Shown: piece after piece, positions 1 through 8,088 of the stretch
Position numbering within the stretch: position 1 is the stretch's first letter
Layout of the letters: each line of letters begins with the position of its first letter
Assembly (NCBI GenBank): GCA_942493345.1
Contig: OW818695.1
Coordinates: forward strand, 2,356,001-2,420,000
Direction of reading: 5' to 3'
Source of the DNA: GWE2-42-39 sp942493345
GTDB lineage: Bacteria > Bacteroidota > Bacteroidia > Bacteroidales > Prolixibacteraceae
DNA length: 64,000 bases
Position numbers and translations under genes: made by a program
Notes under the pieces: model-generated
What the model was told of the DNA's origin: nothing
Seen by the model: only the letters and a program-made list of their open reading frames with translations
Database searches by the model: none

Positions 1-64
1 ACTCCATTATTTCAAAGATTTTTCTATTCGCTCTGCCTGACCAAATTATCTTGCGTTTGCCCAT
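1..64 (-). CDS. RelE/ParE-family toxin, N-terminal fragment
   Basis: Only the first 21 codons are in the window; the gene runs off its left end. The reading begins at an ATG inside the end of the antitoxin gene and gives MGKRKIIWSGRANRKIFEIM. The pattern of a short beta strand ending in I-I-W-S, then an R-A-x-R/K helix, is how many RelE/ParE mRNA-interferase or gyrase toxins begin. It overlaps the antitoxin by 19 bases in another frame, the usual translational coupling of an antitoxin-first operon. The catalytic C-terminus is not visible, so RelE and ParE cannot be told apart, and I cannot say whether the gene is intact. Confidence 0.7.
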   Translation of the reverse strand, partial: MGKRKIIWSGRANRKIFEIME

Positions 65-282
65 CTTGCAACTTCTTTGTCAAGACTTTCATGCTCAATA
101 AATTGCCCTTGTTCAATCTCTTTCTTTGACTCCATGATTTCCCTTCTTTGCTCTGGAGTAAGCAAAAGCACTTCTGTGTCGGTTTTGGAGTCAAGAATAG
201 TCTTAACGGCCTTGAGAAAGGAAACATCATTTATTTCTGTTATCCTATGAATCAAGAGTCTCTTTAATTCAGTTGTTGTCAT
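46..282 (-). CDS. Antitoxin of a RelE/ParE-type toxin-antitoxin pair
   Basis: A 78-aa acidic protein. It has a helical N-terminus (MTTTELKRLLIHRI) that probably dimerises, a middle stretch resembling the short addiction-module antitoxins that often precede RelE/ParE toxins (TPEQRREIMESKKEIEQG), and a C-terminal tail (SLDKEVARWANAR) that would wrap the toxin. The ATG at 282 was chosen over an upstream in-frame ATG because an AAGGAT-type ribosome site and a TACTTTTG promoter element lie just in front of it. It would be expected to neutralise the toxin that overlaps its 3' end and to repress the shared promoter. The family is assigned from general resemblance and context; no DNA-binding fold is obvious. 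Confidence 0.72.
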   Translation of the reverse strand: MTTTELKRLLIHRITEINDVSFLKAVKTILDSKTDTEVLLLTPEQRREIMESKKEIEQGQFIEHESLDKEVARWANAR

Positions 283-303
283 AACTATCCTTTTTAATCT
301 CCT

Positions 304-311
304 CAAAAGTA
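304..311 (-). promoter_or_regulatory. Probable -7 element (TACTTTTG) of the toxin-antitoxin operon
   Basis: On the minus strand this reads TACTTTTG, a full match to the Bacteroidota TAnnTTTG element, 22 bases before the chosen antitoxin ATG. No convincing TTTG -33 box is seen at the normal distance. Confidence 0.5.
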
Positions 312-407
312 CAAAATATTTTGCTCCAAGGAATGTTCTGTTTTCGTCATGCAATTATTGCTAACGGATTGCGCGTGTTAGCGGTTCGGCTCTTATTCTG
401 TCTGCAT

Positions 408-980
408 TTATTTTTTGTTTAGAAATTTGAATATATTGTTGATATTAACTCCAATTCCTGCAAAATTAGGTTCTAAAATTATTGTATCGTTCAATATTTT
501 TCCAACTCCACTTTTCAATTCTTTTTTCACTTTAAAGTCTTTAATTTCCTTTTTATCTTTGATGTCTTGGAAAACTTTTTCTATAAGTTTAAGTACATCT
601 TGAGGTGTCTTACAAACTTTCCCAATTTCAATAAAAACCAATTTGTCTTCAGGAATTTTTCCGCCATGTAATTGTTTATCATTCCCGTCCAAAAAGTATT
701 TTGGATGAATTGTAGTAATCATCAATGCTGGAAGTAATTCTTTCGGGTCTATTCCATTAATAGATTCCCACGACATTAATTCTGAATAAAAATGACTTTC
801 AGGTATTCCTTGAATGGCGACAGCATCATTTTCAGCGGCAAACTTTGCAATTTTATCAAAGCTATTGCGTAAAGCGTTGCTAACTGGCTCGTCCCAATTA
901 TAATAATCAAGAATGTATAAGTAATAATTCCTTTCTACATTTTCAGGAATTGCAGCAATTGTGCTAATTTTTAGTCCCAT
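408..980 (-). CDS. Hypothetical protein, 190 aa, family not recognised
   Basis: I do not recognise this protein. It is soluble-looking, with no signal peptide or membrane segment, and mixed alpha/beta in character. It starts MGLKISTIAAIPENVERNYY and has a conserved-looking core with an acidic/aromatic patch (LDYYNWDEP), a segment HFYSELMSWESINGIDP, an I-T-T-I-H-P-K-Y-F turn, a hydrophobic strand KLVFIEIG and a Lys-rich helix (VFQDIKDKKEIKDFKVKKEL). It lies in the same orientation as the toxin-antitoxin pair, 126 bases upstream of the antitoxin, inside an accessory-looking edge of the window. The composition is AT-rich. Its role is unknown; a conflict- or stress-related effector is possible from context only. 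Confidence 0.75.
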   Translation of the reverse strand: MGLKISTIAAIPENVERNYYLYILDYYNWDEPVSNALRNSFDKIAKFAAENDAVAIQGIPESHFYSELMSWESINGIDPKELLPALMITTIHPKYFLDGNDKQLHGGKIPEDKLVFIEIGKVCKTPQDVLKLIEKVFQDIKDKKEIKDFKVKKELKSGVGKILNDTIILEPNFAGIGVNINNIFKFLNKK

Positions 981-1237
981 AGTTTCATTTTTTCGTTTTT
1001 AAGCTGACCGCTACTAAAGGTATATAATCACCTGCGTTTATTTCTGTCTTGTCATCATTAGAACAGCGCTTGTTTCTTCATCCCCGGTAGCCAAGCAAAA
1101 GTGAAAAATAAACGTATCTGCAATTTATAATTATTTAGCAAAAGATCATATCGTTTGGTGAAAAGATTTGAAAATTAGTTGGATGGGAAAATTGCAAAAC
1201 GCACTGAAGGAACAGCCGGGGGCTTTCCGGTATTGGT

Positions 1238-1286
1238 AGAGATTCCGGCCTGCGCCGGAATGACAAAAGAAAAGAAGAAATGACGG
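1238..1286. repeat. Palindrome-headed intergenic repeat, copy 1
   Basis: The unit begins with a perfect inverted repeat, TTCCGGC-CTGC-GCCGGAA, followed by ATGACAAAAGAAAAG and ATGACGG. Copy 2 lies about 210 bases downstream in the same orientation. It resembles a REP-type extragenic palindrome. Confidence 0.7.
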
Positions 1287-1448
1287 GAAAGGGAGGAAAA
1301 ATGACGAAAATATGGGGCTGTTGCTATGTGTTCCTATGTGTCTATGTGGTTCACCGGCTGTTGACCACCTCCCCCTTCGGGTACTCTCTGTCTGCCGTCA
1401 TGCAGGCTCCTAAAAAAGGAGGAGAATTTTTGGTATGGTGATTTGCGG

Positions 1449-1497
1449 AGAGATCCCGGCCTTCGCCGGAATGACAAAAAGAAAAGAGGAATGACGG
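1449..1497. repeat. Palindrome-headed intergenic repeat, copy 2
   Basis: Same layout as copy 1: a CCCGGC-CTTC-GCCGGA palindrome, then ATGACAAAAAGAAAAG and ATGACGG. The stem is slightly degraded relative to copy 1. Confidence 0.7.
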
Positions 1498-1568
1498 AAG
1501 AAAGAGGCTGTTTCTTCAAAATTGGATATTCAATATTTTTATTGGATATTATTTCCTAAACCAAGTAA

Positions 1569-1600
1569 AAGCGCCGGGTCTGATTACAAACCTGGCGCTT
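1569..1600 (-). terminator. Probable terminator of sppA
   Basis: Eleven-base arms (AAGCGCCGGGT and ACCTGGCGCTT) around a 10-base loop, with one mismatch when read on the minus strand. On that strand the stem is followed by TTAC after a terminal TT. It sits downstream of sppA with no other gene between. Confidence 0.55.
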
Positions 1601-1630
1601 CCTTATAAAATTTTTATACCTTCCTTCTCC

Positions 1631-1718
1631 ACACATCTTGGGAAACCTTCCCATGCATCGTGGGAGCCTTTCCCATGCACCGTGTAAGCGCTTCCCACAC
1701 ATCTTGGGAAGCAGTGGC
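1631..1718. repeat. 22-bp imperfect tandem repeat, four units
   Basis: Four contiguous 22-base units (1631-1652, 1653-1674, 1675-1696, 1697-1718) share the framework ATGCATCGTGGGA...TTCCC, with internal partial symmetry around TTCCCA/TGGGAA. The array ends 10 bases from the sppA stop codon and so lies in its 3' untranslated region. Units 1 and 4 start ACACATCTTGGGAA and units 2 and 3 start ATGCA, which suggests duplication followed by drift. Confidence 0.8.
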
Positions 1719-1728
1719 TCATTTTTTC

Positions 1729-3492
1729 TTAATTTATCGAAATATCGTACGGCATGCGGGCCATTACGCCTTTGGTGCTGAGCGCACTTTTCAGTTGCTC
1801 GTAATACCGGTAATTTTCGCCCAGTTCGCTTTTAATAAAACTCATTTTTGCCGATCCCGACAGTTGTTTGATCAGTTCATCAATCGGGTCTTTCAGTTTC
1901 GGGTATTCCGAAATGCGATATTTCTCAAGCCCGGCCATTTTCTTTGCCAGTTCAATTGCTTCGGCGATTCCTCCGTGCAGGTCAACCAGCCTGAGTTCCT
2001 TTGCTTTTGCCGAAGCCCAAACCCGTCCCTGTCCGATTTCGTCAACTTCCGGTTTGGTCATGTGGCGACCGTCGGCTACACGACCGATGAATGTGTCGTA
2101 CCCATCTTCAATCATCGATTGCATCAGGTCCTGCTCAAACGGGGTCATTTTGCGGGTCAGCGAAGGCATGTCGGAATGCTCGTTGGTGGTAACTACATCC
2201 TGCGTAATGCCCAGTTTGTCGTTCAGCAGTTCTCCGGCATTGGGAATCATCCCGAAAATACCAATTGACCCGGTGATAGTGGTGCGGTCGGCAACGATCG
2301 TGTCGGCGGCAGCGGCAATGTAATATCCGCCCGACGCAGCCACATCGCCCATCGAAGCAATTACAGGTTTCACCTCGCTCGCCAGTTTCACTTCGCGCCA
2401 GATCACATCCGAACCATAGGCACTCCCGCCGGGCGAGTTGATGCGCAAAACAATGGCTTTCACGGTCGAATCGCGGCGTGCCTGCCGAATGGCTTTCGAC
2501 AACTCGTCCGATTTAATGCCATCGTCGCCAAATCCGTCGATGTCGCCACTGGCATAAACTACGGCAATTTTATCGCGGGCCAACCCTTTTGTTTCTGTTG
2601 AAGGCACTTTTTTATATTTAGCAACTTCAATCGTTTTCAAATCTTTTTTCAGGCTGATTCCTGATGATTCTTTCAAGTCGTCGAGTACCTGATCGAAATA
2701 TTTCAGTTCGTCGACCAGCTTGTTTTCGAGGGCAAAACTCCCTTTCCGGAAGGTGGCGACCTGGTTGGCAATGCGGTTCAGTTCGTCAACCTTTATTCCG
2801 CGGGCGGCAGAAATATCCTGAAGCATTTCATTCCAGATGCCCGTCAGGTAGGTAAGCGTTTGCTCGCGGTTTTCCGGGCTCATATCTTCGCGGGTGAAAC
2901 TTTCAACAGCAGCTTTGAATTTTCCGTGACGGACAATCTGAACTTCAACGCCCAGTTTCTCAAGTCCCTTTTTGTAAAAGTTACGTTCGCCGCCCAATCC
3001 GCGAAAATCGACAGCTCCTTGCGGGTTCAGTACAATTTTGTCGGCTGCCGTGGCCAGGTAATATGCCTTTTGCGACATAAATTCGCCGTATGCATAAACA
3101 AATTTTTCAGACTCTTTAAAATCGATCAGCGCCTTGCGTATTTCTTCGACGGTAGCAATTCCGGCCGAAATCTCTGTCGGGTCAAGATAAATTCCTTTGA
3201 TGCGGTCGTCGGTTTTTGCTTTTTTAATGCATTCGAGAATGTCGTTCAACCCAATTCTCTTCGAACTTTCGAAACCCGGAATATCAAGTTCTTCAAAAGG
3301 ATTATTGGTTGCCCGTTCAATGATCTGAGCATCCAGGTTGAGGTGTAAAATTGAATTGTTTTCAACGGTAACGACCTGATCTCCGGACGAAACGATGGCT
3401 GTGATTACCCCGATAAAGATGAATAACGAAAGTAAGCCAACCACCAACATTCCGACAATGCTGGCCAATGTAAATTTTAGAAAATCTCTCAT
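1729..3492 (-). CDS. sppA: Signal peptide peptidase SppA, 67-kDa type
   Basis: A membrane-anchored serine protease that degrades signal peptides left in the membrane after secretion. It has an N-terminal membrane helix (about residues 7-35) and two ClpP-like domains. The N-terminal half carries the catalytic lysine in GKFKAAVE (Lys193), the C-terminal half the nucleophile in VAASGGYY (Ser387), matching the Lys/Ser dyad of E. coli SppA (Lys209/Ser409). The 587-aa length is normal for the long form. It is transcribed alone and divergently from folK, with a probable terminator and a tandem repeat array after it. The start chosen gives a standard N-terminal anchor. Confidence 0.95.
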   Translation of the reverse strand: MRDFLKFTLASIVGMLVVGLLSLFIFIGVITAIVSSGDQVVTVENNSILHLNLDAQIIERATNNPFEELDIPGFESSKRIGLNDILECIKKAKTDDRIKGIYLDPTEISAGIATVEEIRKALIDFKESEKFVYAYGEFMSQKAYYLATAADKIVLNPQGAVDFRGLGGERNFYKKGLEKLGVEVQIVRHGKFKAAVESFTREDMSPENREQTLTYLTGIWNEMLQDISAARGIKVDELNRIANQVATFRKGSFALENKLVDELKYFDQVLDDLKESSGISLKKDLKTIEVAKYKKVPSTETKGLARDKIAVVYASGDIDGFGDDGIKSDELSKAIRQARRDSTVKAIVLRINSPGGSAYGSDVIWREVKLASEVKPVIASMGDVAASGGYYIAAAADTIVADRTTITGSIGIFGMIPNAGELLNDKLGITQDVVTTNEHSDMPSLTRKMTPFEQDLMQSMIEDGYDTFIGRVADGRHMTKPEVDEIGQGRVWASAKAKELRLVDLHGGIAEAIELAKKMAGLEKYRISEYPKLKDPIDELIKQLSGSAKMSFIKSELGENYRYYEQLKSALSTKGVMARMPYDISIN

Positions 3493-3582
3493 GCTGATAT
3501 TTTTAATGGTTTTTCAATACAGGTTTTGTTCTTATATGAATTTGTACGAATTTAGCGAATTTGTTACAAACCGGACCAAGAG

Positions 3583-4083
3583 ATGGAACAACTTTATATC
3601 TTATTAGGTGGAAATCTGGGCGACAAGCAAAAAATTTTTACTGAAACAGAACGCCTGATCGGAGTGCAACTGGGGAAAATTGGAAGTAAATCGCATATCT
3701 ATGAAACTGAACCCTGGGGCTTCGAATCGGACGATTTATTTTGGAACCAGGCAATCATTGTGGAAACAAACCTTTCGGCAGCCGAATGCCTGAACGCTAT
3801 TCATTACATCGAAGAACAGGTTGGCCGCATCCGCTCCAATCAGCAATATTCATCCCGGATTATTGATATCGACATTCTTTTTTATGGAGACCATATTATT
3901 CACTCCCGGGAACTTGAAATTCCACATCCGCGAATGATTGACCGGAAATTTGTACTGCTTCCTCTTTCGGAGATCGCTTCCGACAAAATTCACCCGTTTT
4001 TTGGTAAAACCGTCCATCAGCTTTTAATCGATTGCCCCGATCCGTTGCAGGTTTCCATGTTGGAGATTCCGTCCGAATACTGA
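3583..4083 (+). CDS. folK: 2-amino-4-hydroxy-6-hydroxymethyldihydropteridine pyrophosphokinase
   Basis: HPPK transfers pyrophosphate from ATP to 6-hydroxymethyl-dihydropterin in folate synthesis. Family hallmarks are visible: LLGGNLGDK at the N-terminus, ETEPWGF, the FWNQAIIVET strand, EEQVGRIRSNQ and the Mg-binding RIIDIDILFY, followed by EIPHPRMIDRKFVLLPLSEI. The 166-aa length is typical of single-domain FolK. It is divergent from sppA across about 90 bases and stands alone; no other folate gene is nearby. Confidence 0.96.
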   Translation: MEQLYILLGGNLGDKQKIFTETERLIGVQLGKIGSKSHIYETEPWGFESDDLFWNQAIIVETNLSAAECLNAIHYIEEQVGRIRSNQQYSSRIIDIDILFYGDHIIHSRELEIPHPRMIDRKFVLLPLSEIASDKIHPFFGKTVHQLLIDCPDPLQVSMLEIPSEY

Positions 4084-4153
4084 AACAAGTTTAGGCTGAT
4101 TTGATCTACAACGATTAAAGCAACCTTTTGCAATCGTATTAATGAACGTATTT

Positions 4154-4291
4154 AAAGTTGAACCCAGGTTATTTGTTCTTCTTCATTTCTAAATATCAAA
4201 TTGAATATCGAATAACCAACATCAAATATCGAACAAGAAATGAGGAATATCGAAATGTCAGAAATACGCCTGCACCCGAATTCCTTATTCT
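4154..4291. repeat. Dispersed intergenic repeat family A, copy 1
   Basis: The stretch begins AAAGTTGAACCCAGGTT, passes CTTCTTCATTTCTAAATATC, contains several AATATCGAA words and ends CCTGCACCCGAATTCCTTATT. An inverted, internally shorter copy lies at about 15138-15233 and partial relatives at 45821-45865 and 53835-54021. It fills most of the gap between the convergent folK and GIN-domain genes. Confidence 0.7.
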
Positions 4292-4297
4292 AATGAA

Positions 4298-5020
4298 TTA
4301 TTGCTTGTTAATTATATTTCCGCCCGATGAGGTGTTGATATTCCTCTTTTCAGGATTTCCGTAGTAAAGAACATTGCCGCCCGACGATGCATGCCCGTCA
4401 AACTCATTTGTAACGCACACTTGAACATTGGCGCCGCTCGAAGCCTCGGCATAACACGATGCAACTTCCAAATCCCGGGCTTTCAGGTTCGATCCCGACG
4501 ATGCGTCCAACTTCGCTTTGTACGCTTTCCCTTTAAAAATGGCATTTGAACCGGAACTGGACGTTATTTTTAAATCGTGCGAGATTACTTCCAATGTGGC
4601 GTTGCTACCCGATGACGTGGAAATATCGAGCTTCTCAAAATTCAAAACACCATTACTGAAAACATTTGATCCGGACGAAGAAATAATCCCTTCGAGATTT
4701 TTTACCGTTACCAGGACCTTTTTCTCATTTGCCCGGCGGATATTCGAATCGACAAATATTTTCAATGTGTTTCCTTCTGTTTCAGTAATAATCGCATCGT
4801 GCAGATTTTCATCGGCAACCACCACCACGCGGGTTGGCTCGCCCTGACGAATCCATACATTCATCCCGGCACTGACTTTTATCTTATCAAATTCTCCAAC
4901 CTGGCGTTCTTTTTCAACCACATTTCCGTTTCCTTTTATTGAAGGGCCAATAATGCATGAATTGAGAACTCCCAAAAAGAGGATAAAAATTCCGGGGAAT
5001 AATAATTTATTGGTTTTCAT
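4298..5020 (-). CDS. Head-GIN-domain (DUF2807) lipoprotein
   Basis: A 240-aa exported protein with a lipoprotein-type leader ending LNSC (Cys about 22). The rest is a repeated beta pattern with many copies of SSGSN/SSGGN spaced about 18-25 residues apart, which is the DUF2807 'putative auto-transporter adhesin, head GIN domain' fold, a right-handed beta helix. The function is not established; members are common cell-envelope proteins in Bacteroidota. A second, Sec-exported paralogue is at 45952-46662, and a short TAAGACGAC motif stands upstream of both genes. It is convergent with folK. Confidence 0.88.
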   Translation of the reverse strand: MKTNKLLFPGIFILFLGVLNSCIIGPSIKGNGNVVEKERQVGEFDKIKVSAGMNVWIRQGEPTRVVVVADENLHDAIITETEGNTLKIFVDSNIRRANEKKVLVTVKNLEGIISSSGSNVFSNGVLNFEKLDISTSSGSNATLEVISHDLKITSSSGSNAIFKGKAYKAKLDASSGSNLKARDLEVASCYAEASSGANVQVCVTNEFDGHASSGGNVLYYGNPEKRNINTSSGGNIINKQ

Positions 5021-5375
5021 GTCAATAAGTTTTAGGTAAGACGACTATTTCTTCTAAATTGTTGCCAAAATAAAAAGGAACCAAATTATTTTTTGTGTCT
5101 TTTTCGTTGAAATAGCCAGATTGATCGGTGAATTACCGGTTCAGATTACTTCTTTCCTTCAAATAATATTGATACTGGAAATTTAAACGAAAGAAAAAGC
5201 AGGATTTTGATACAAAACAAACACCAAAAGCCAAAATTCATCGTTAATCATGAAGCTGAAACAATATATTTGAATTTATTTTGTAAATTTGAATTATCTG
5301 AGATGACAAGGTTCATCGTTACTTTTGCGATTCCGGGATTTGGGTTACAGGATTGAAAATTTTATTTTAAGAATT
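5021..5375. other. Intergenic region between GIN lipoprotein and receiver gene
   Basis: A divergent promoter region of about 355 bases. The only elements I can support are TAAGACGAC at 5037-5045 near the GIN gene and TACTTTTG at 5320-5327 before the receiver gene. The rest is AT-rich with no gene or convincing hairpin. Confidence 0.5.
5320..5327 (+). promoter_or_regulatory. Probable -7 element (TACTTTTG) of the receiver gene
   Basis: An exact TAnnTTTG match 48 bases before the chosen ATG. It overlaps an upstream in-frame ATG at 5325, which argues that the longer reading is not the real protein. Confidence 0.5.
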
Positions 5376-5876
5376 ATGCAAAATAATAAAAACCCGTTGA
5401 TTTTTGTAGTGGAAGACAATCAGGTGTACAATAAATTGGTTGTAAGTTATCTAAGATCAAATAAGTTGACTAATGTTGAATCATACCTAAACGGGGAAGA
5501 TGCGTTGGCCAACCTACACAAAAAACCGGATATTATTATTCAGGATTACCTGCTTGAAAGAATGACCGGTATTGATGTTCTTGTGAAAACAAAAAAGGTA
5601 TCTCCTGAAACGGAATTCATCTTTCTTTCGGGGCAAGACAGCATTGATATTGCCATTAACAGCATGAAATACGGGGCATACGATTATATTGTAAAAGACC
5701 AGATGGCCCTTAAAAAGATGGTCGATAAAATTCATAAAATCCTTTCTGTACATAATCTGCAAAAAACCAACAAACGATATAAAATTGGGGTAATCTTGTT
5801 TTTTGCCGTCCTTTTTGTTTTAATTGTTGTGATGATATTGTATGCAATTATGAACCCGGACACGTTTGGTTTGTAG
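5376..5876 (+). CDS. Membrane-anchored stand-alone response-regulator receiver protein
   Basis: A CheY-like receiver domain (about residues 7-125) with all key positions: acidic pair Glu13/Asp14, phospho-acceptor Asp57 in IIIQDYLLE, Ser85 in FLSGQD and Lys107 in YIVKDQ. A basic linker (TNKRYK) then leads into one hydrophobic helix (GVILFFAVLFVLIVVMILYAI) and a short tail. There is no DNA-binding or enzymatic output domain. The layout implies a phospho-acceptor tethered to the inner face of the membrane, perhaps a phosphate sink or a partner for a membrane kinase; no kinase gene is adjacent. A strong terminator follows, so it is a single-gene unit. Confidence 0.88.
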   Translation: MQNNKNPLIFVVEDNQVYNKLVVSYLRSNKLTNVESYLNGEDALANLHKKPDIIIQDYLLERMTGIDVLVKTKKVSPETEFIFLSGQDSIDIAINSMKYGAYDYIVKDQMALKKMVDKIHKILSVHNLQKTNKRYKIGVILFFAVLFVLIVVMILYAIMNPDTFGL

Positions 5877-5896
5877 TTAATTACCGAAAATATTTA

Positions 5897-5936
5897 CCAA
5901 TAAAAAATCCCGCAGTTTCGCGGGATTTTTTATTGG
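5897..5936. terminator. Strong bidirectional terminator
   Basis: A perfect 17-base inverted repeat around a 6-base loop (AGTTTC), with a GC core (TCCCGC/GCGGGA) and flanking A and T runs on both sides. It serves the convergent receiver gene (+) and CtpA-type protease gene (-). Confidence 0.93.
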
Positions 5937-5969
5937 TGTCATTCTGAAGTCCAGGATTTTTTATGAACA

Positions 5970-7646
5970 TTAATCTTTTATAATATTACCTTTCGTGAAA
6001 ATTGCCGCATATTCCGTGTTGCTTTTCAACAAACCAACCGCGCGCGCAATTCCTTTATCATCTTTAATTGCAGCCTTGATAGCGCCTTTTTGGTGATAGT
6101 AACGCGACACAATCTCATCCGTCAGCAATTCTTTAATATCTTCCGAAAAAGTCTGAAGATCCTGCGAAATATCGTGTTTCAGTTCTTTGGCCAATAAATC
6201 GAATTCCGATTTATTGGTGTCGTAATATCTTTCCTTTTTGGCAGTTTCGAGCAATTCTTCCAGTTGCTCTTCCGTTTTCGACTGGTACGAAAAACCTTTT
6301 TTCTCAACAAAAACAACAAAATTGGAATACATTTCATCTGTAATCCTGAATTCTTCAGGAGGTGCTATTTTTTCATTTTCAATAACAAAATTGGTGGCAT
6401 AATCAAAAATAACGAAATCGGAAGACAACTTGTAAGCCAGTGTACTCAAGTATTCCGATTCATTTTTTATATCGGGAACAATACCTCCGCCATCGTATAC
6501 CAGTCTACCTTTTTTCGTTGAATACTGAGTTACAAGAGAGTCGGGAATGTGACCCACGCTGCCGTCTTCGTTGCGATGCGAATAGTCGAGCGCCTGGATG
6601 CAACGCCCGCTGGGAATGTAATACTTTGAAGTGGTTACTTTCAGTTTTGCATTGTAGCTGAGGTCGCGGGTGGTTTGAACCAGTCCCTTTCCAAACGTGC
6701 GTGCGCCGACAACAACGCCACGATCCAAGTCCTGAATAGCTCCGGCCAAAATTTCAGAGGCAGAAGCAGAACCCGAATTAACCAAAACGGCCAATGGCAT
6801 CAGGGTGTCGATGGGCATTTCAGTAGCGTAATAGGTTTGGTCGCCCTGTTTGATTTTGCCTTTTGTACTGACAATTTCAGCTCCTTTGGGGACAAAAAAG
6901 TTGGTGATTTTTACCGCTTCGATAAGCAATCCTCCCGGGTTCGAGCGAAGATCAAGCACCAGCGATTTGATATGATTTTTTTCTTTCAGTTCAAGAAGCG
7001 CTTTCTTCACATTCTCGCTGCAATCCATTGTAAAATTCGACAAGCGGATGTATCCGGTTTCATTATCAAGCATTCCGTAATAAGGAACCGGGTCAATCTG
7101 AATTTTTTCGCGAACCAATTCAAAATTCAATGATTTTTTCACCCCCGGACGTTCAATTTTTATAGTCAGCGGTTTTTTTGCCGGCCCTTTTAACAGGTTG
7201 CTCACATCCGACGAACTCAATCCTTCGGTTGATTTGCCGGAAACTTCAAGAATTATATCGCCCGCTTTAATTCCTGCCTTTTGTGCCGGAAAACCTTCAT
7301 ACGGTTCGGTAATCAATACTTTTTTGTCGCGTTGTCCAATCAGGGCGCCAATGCCTGCATACTCGCCGGTAGTCTGAAACCGGAAATCCTCAATTTCATC
7401 TTCAGGAATATACGTTGTATACGGATCGAGCGATTCGAGCATCTTGTTGATACTAGTTTCTACCAGCTCGGCAGGTTCCACCTCATCGACGTAAAAAAGG
7501 TTCAGTTCGCGAAATAACGTGTAATAAATATCGAGGTTCTTGGCTATCTGAAAATTCTTCTCATCGCGGCTTAAACTTAAGAAGCCAACCGCCAGTACGA
7601 GGATGACTGCCACAAGAATTCCTGTCCTTTTCTTAAAATGCTTCAT
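5970..7646 (-). CDS. Carboxy-terminal processing protease, S41 family
   Basis: A CtpA/Tsp-type serine protease exported by an N-terminal membrane anchor (residues about 9-25), acting in the periplasm on C-termini of envelope proteins. Visible parts are a cap region, a PDZ domain (about 90-180, YAGIGALIG...AGIKAGDIILEV), then the S41 core with LDLRSNPGG (about 231-239), the nucleophile motif VNSGSASASEILAGA (about 289-303) and the catalytic lysine in TFGKGLVQ (Lys320). About 200 residues follow, as in longer family members. A TATTTTTG promoter element lies about 25 bases upstream on the minus strand. Confidence 0.94.
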   Translation of the reverse strand: MKHFKKRTGILVAVILVLAVGFLSLSRDEKNFQIAKNLDIYYTLFRELNLFYVDEVEPAELVETSINKMLESLDPYTTYIPEDEIEDFRFQTTGEYAGIGALIGQRDKKVLITEPYEGFPAQKAGIKAGDIILEVSGKSTEGLSSSDVSNLLKGPAKKPLTIKIERPGVKKSLNFELVREKIQIDPVPYYGMLDNETGYIRLSNFTMDCSENVKKALLELKEKNHIKSLVLDLRSNPGGLLIEAVKITNFFVPKGAEIVSTKGKIKQGDQTYYATEMPIDTLMPLAVLVNSGSASASEILAGAIQDLDRGVVVGARTFGKGLVQTTRDLSYNAKLKVTTSKYYIPSGRCIQALDYSHRNEDGSVGHIPDSLVTQYSTKKGRLVYDGGGIVPDIKNESEYLSTLAYKLSSDFVIFDYATNFVIENEKIAPPEEFRITDEMYSNFVVFVEKKGFSYQSKTEEQLEELLETAKKERYYDTNKSEFDLLAKELKHDISQDLQTFSEDIKELLTDEIVSRYYHQKGAIKAAIKDDKGIARAVGLLKSNTEYAAIFTKGNIIKD

Positions 7647-8088
7647 TGTACTTGATTTTAATCAGTCAGCAAAAATAGTAAAACCTTTAGTTTTATCTCC
7701 TCCATGCAGGTTGATGATTCGTTAATTATTCTTAATTGGCATTACAGCGCATATTTAAGTATTTTAGAGGCTGCAAAAAAGAACGGAATGGGAGTTTTCG
7801 CTATTGTCGGAAAATACAAGTACACATTTTTAGTGTTGAGTCTGATTTTATTTGATGCGGACTCTGTTCTTTGGAGAATCTGAGAAATACCATCGTGCTG
7901 TATCCCGGTATTTCGTTTCGAAGGTTTTCCCGATAAAATTTCTTCTAAGAAAAAGTGGCAGGCAAATGAAAATGAGCAGCCCGGGATTAAAATATATGGA
8001 TTGTTTATTCCATGATTGCATTAAGCGTTTCGGTAATGCTGTATCTTTACGACCGGTATATTTTATCACAGAAATAATTATTACAGGA
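7647..8088. other. Divergent intergenic region, little recognisable
   Basis: The minus strand has TATTTTTG at 7670-7677, a probable -7 element for the protease gene. The plus strand has a near match TATCTTTA at 8042-8049 before the next gene. An open frame continues upstream of 8089, but it lacks a signal sequence and looks non-coding. I see no structured RNA. Confidence 0.45.

Larger units (their letters stand above)
981..1568. other. Long non-coding stretch with repeat remnants
   Basis: No credible gene is seen. The stretch holds two copies of a dispersed repeat (listed separately), a pair of G/C-rich tracts around 1360-1430 (CACCTCCCCCTT and CTCCTAAAAAAGGAGGAG), and a CTATGTGT-rich patch around 1325-1350. 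It separates the accessory left edge from the housekeeping genes that begin with sppA and may mark a junction. Confidence 0.5.

Noticed and set aside
368..391. GCTAAC...GTTAGC hairpin as an integron attC site or terminator
   Set aside because: Core bases do not fit the attC consensus, there is no integrase, and there is no T run. It may be a simple repeat remnant.
1631..1718. Possible CRISPR array
   Set aside because: The units are contiguous with no spacers and are only 22 bases; no cas genes are near.
1660..2323. Long plus-strand open frames opposite sppA
   Set aside because: They lie wholly or largely antisense to a clear sppA and have no family resemblance; they are a by-product of its codon use.
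7852..8088. N-terminal extension of the beta-rich secreted protein
   Set aside because: It would bury the signal peptide inside the protein.
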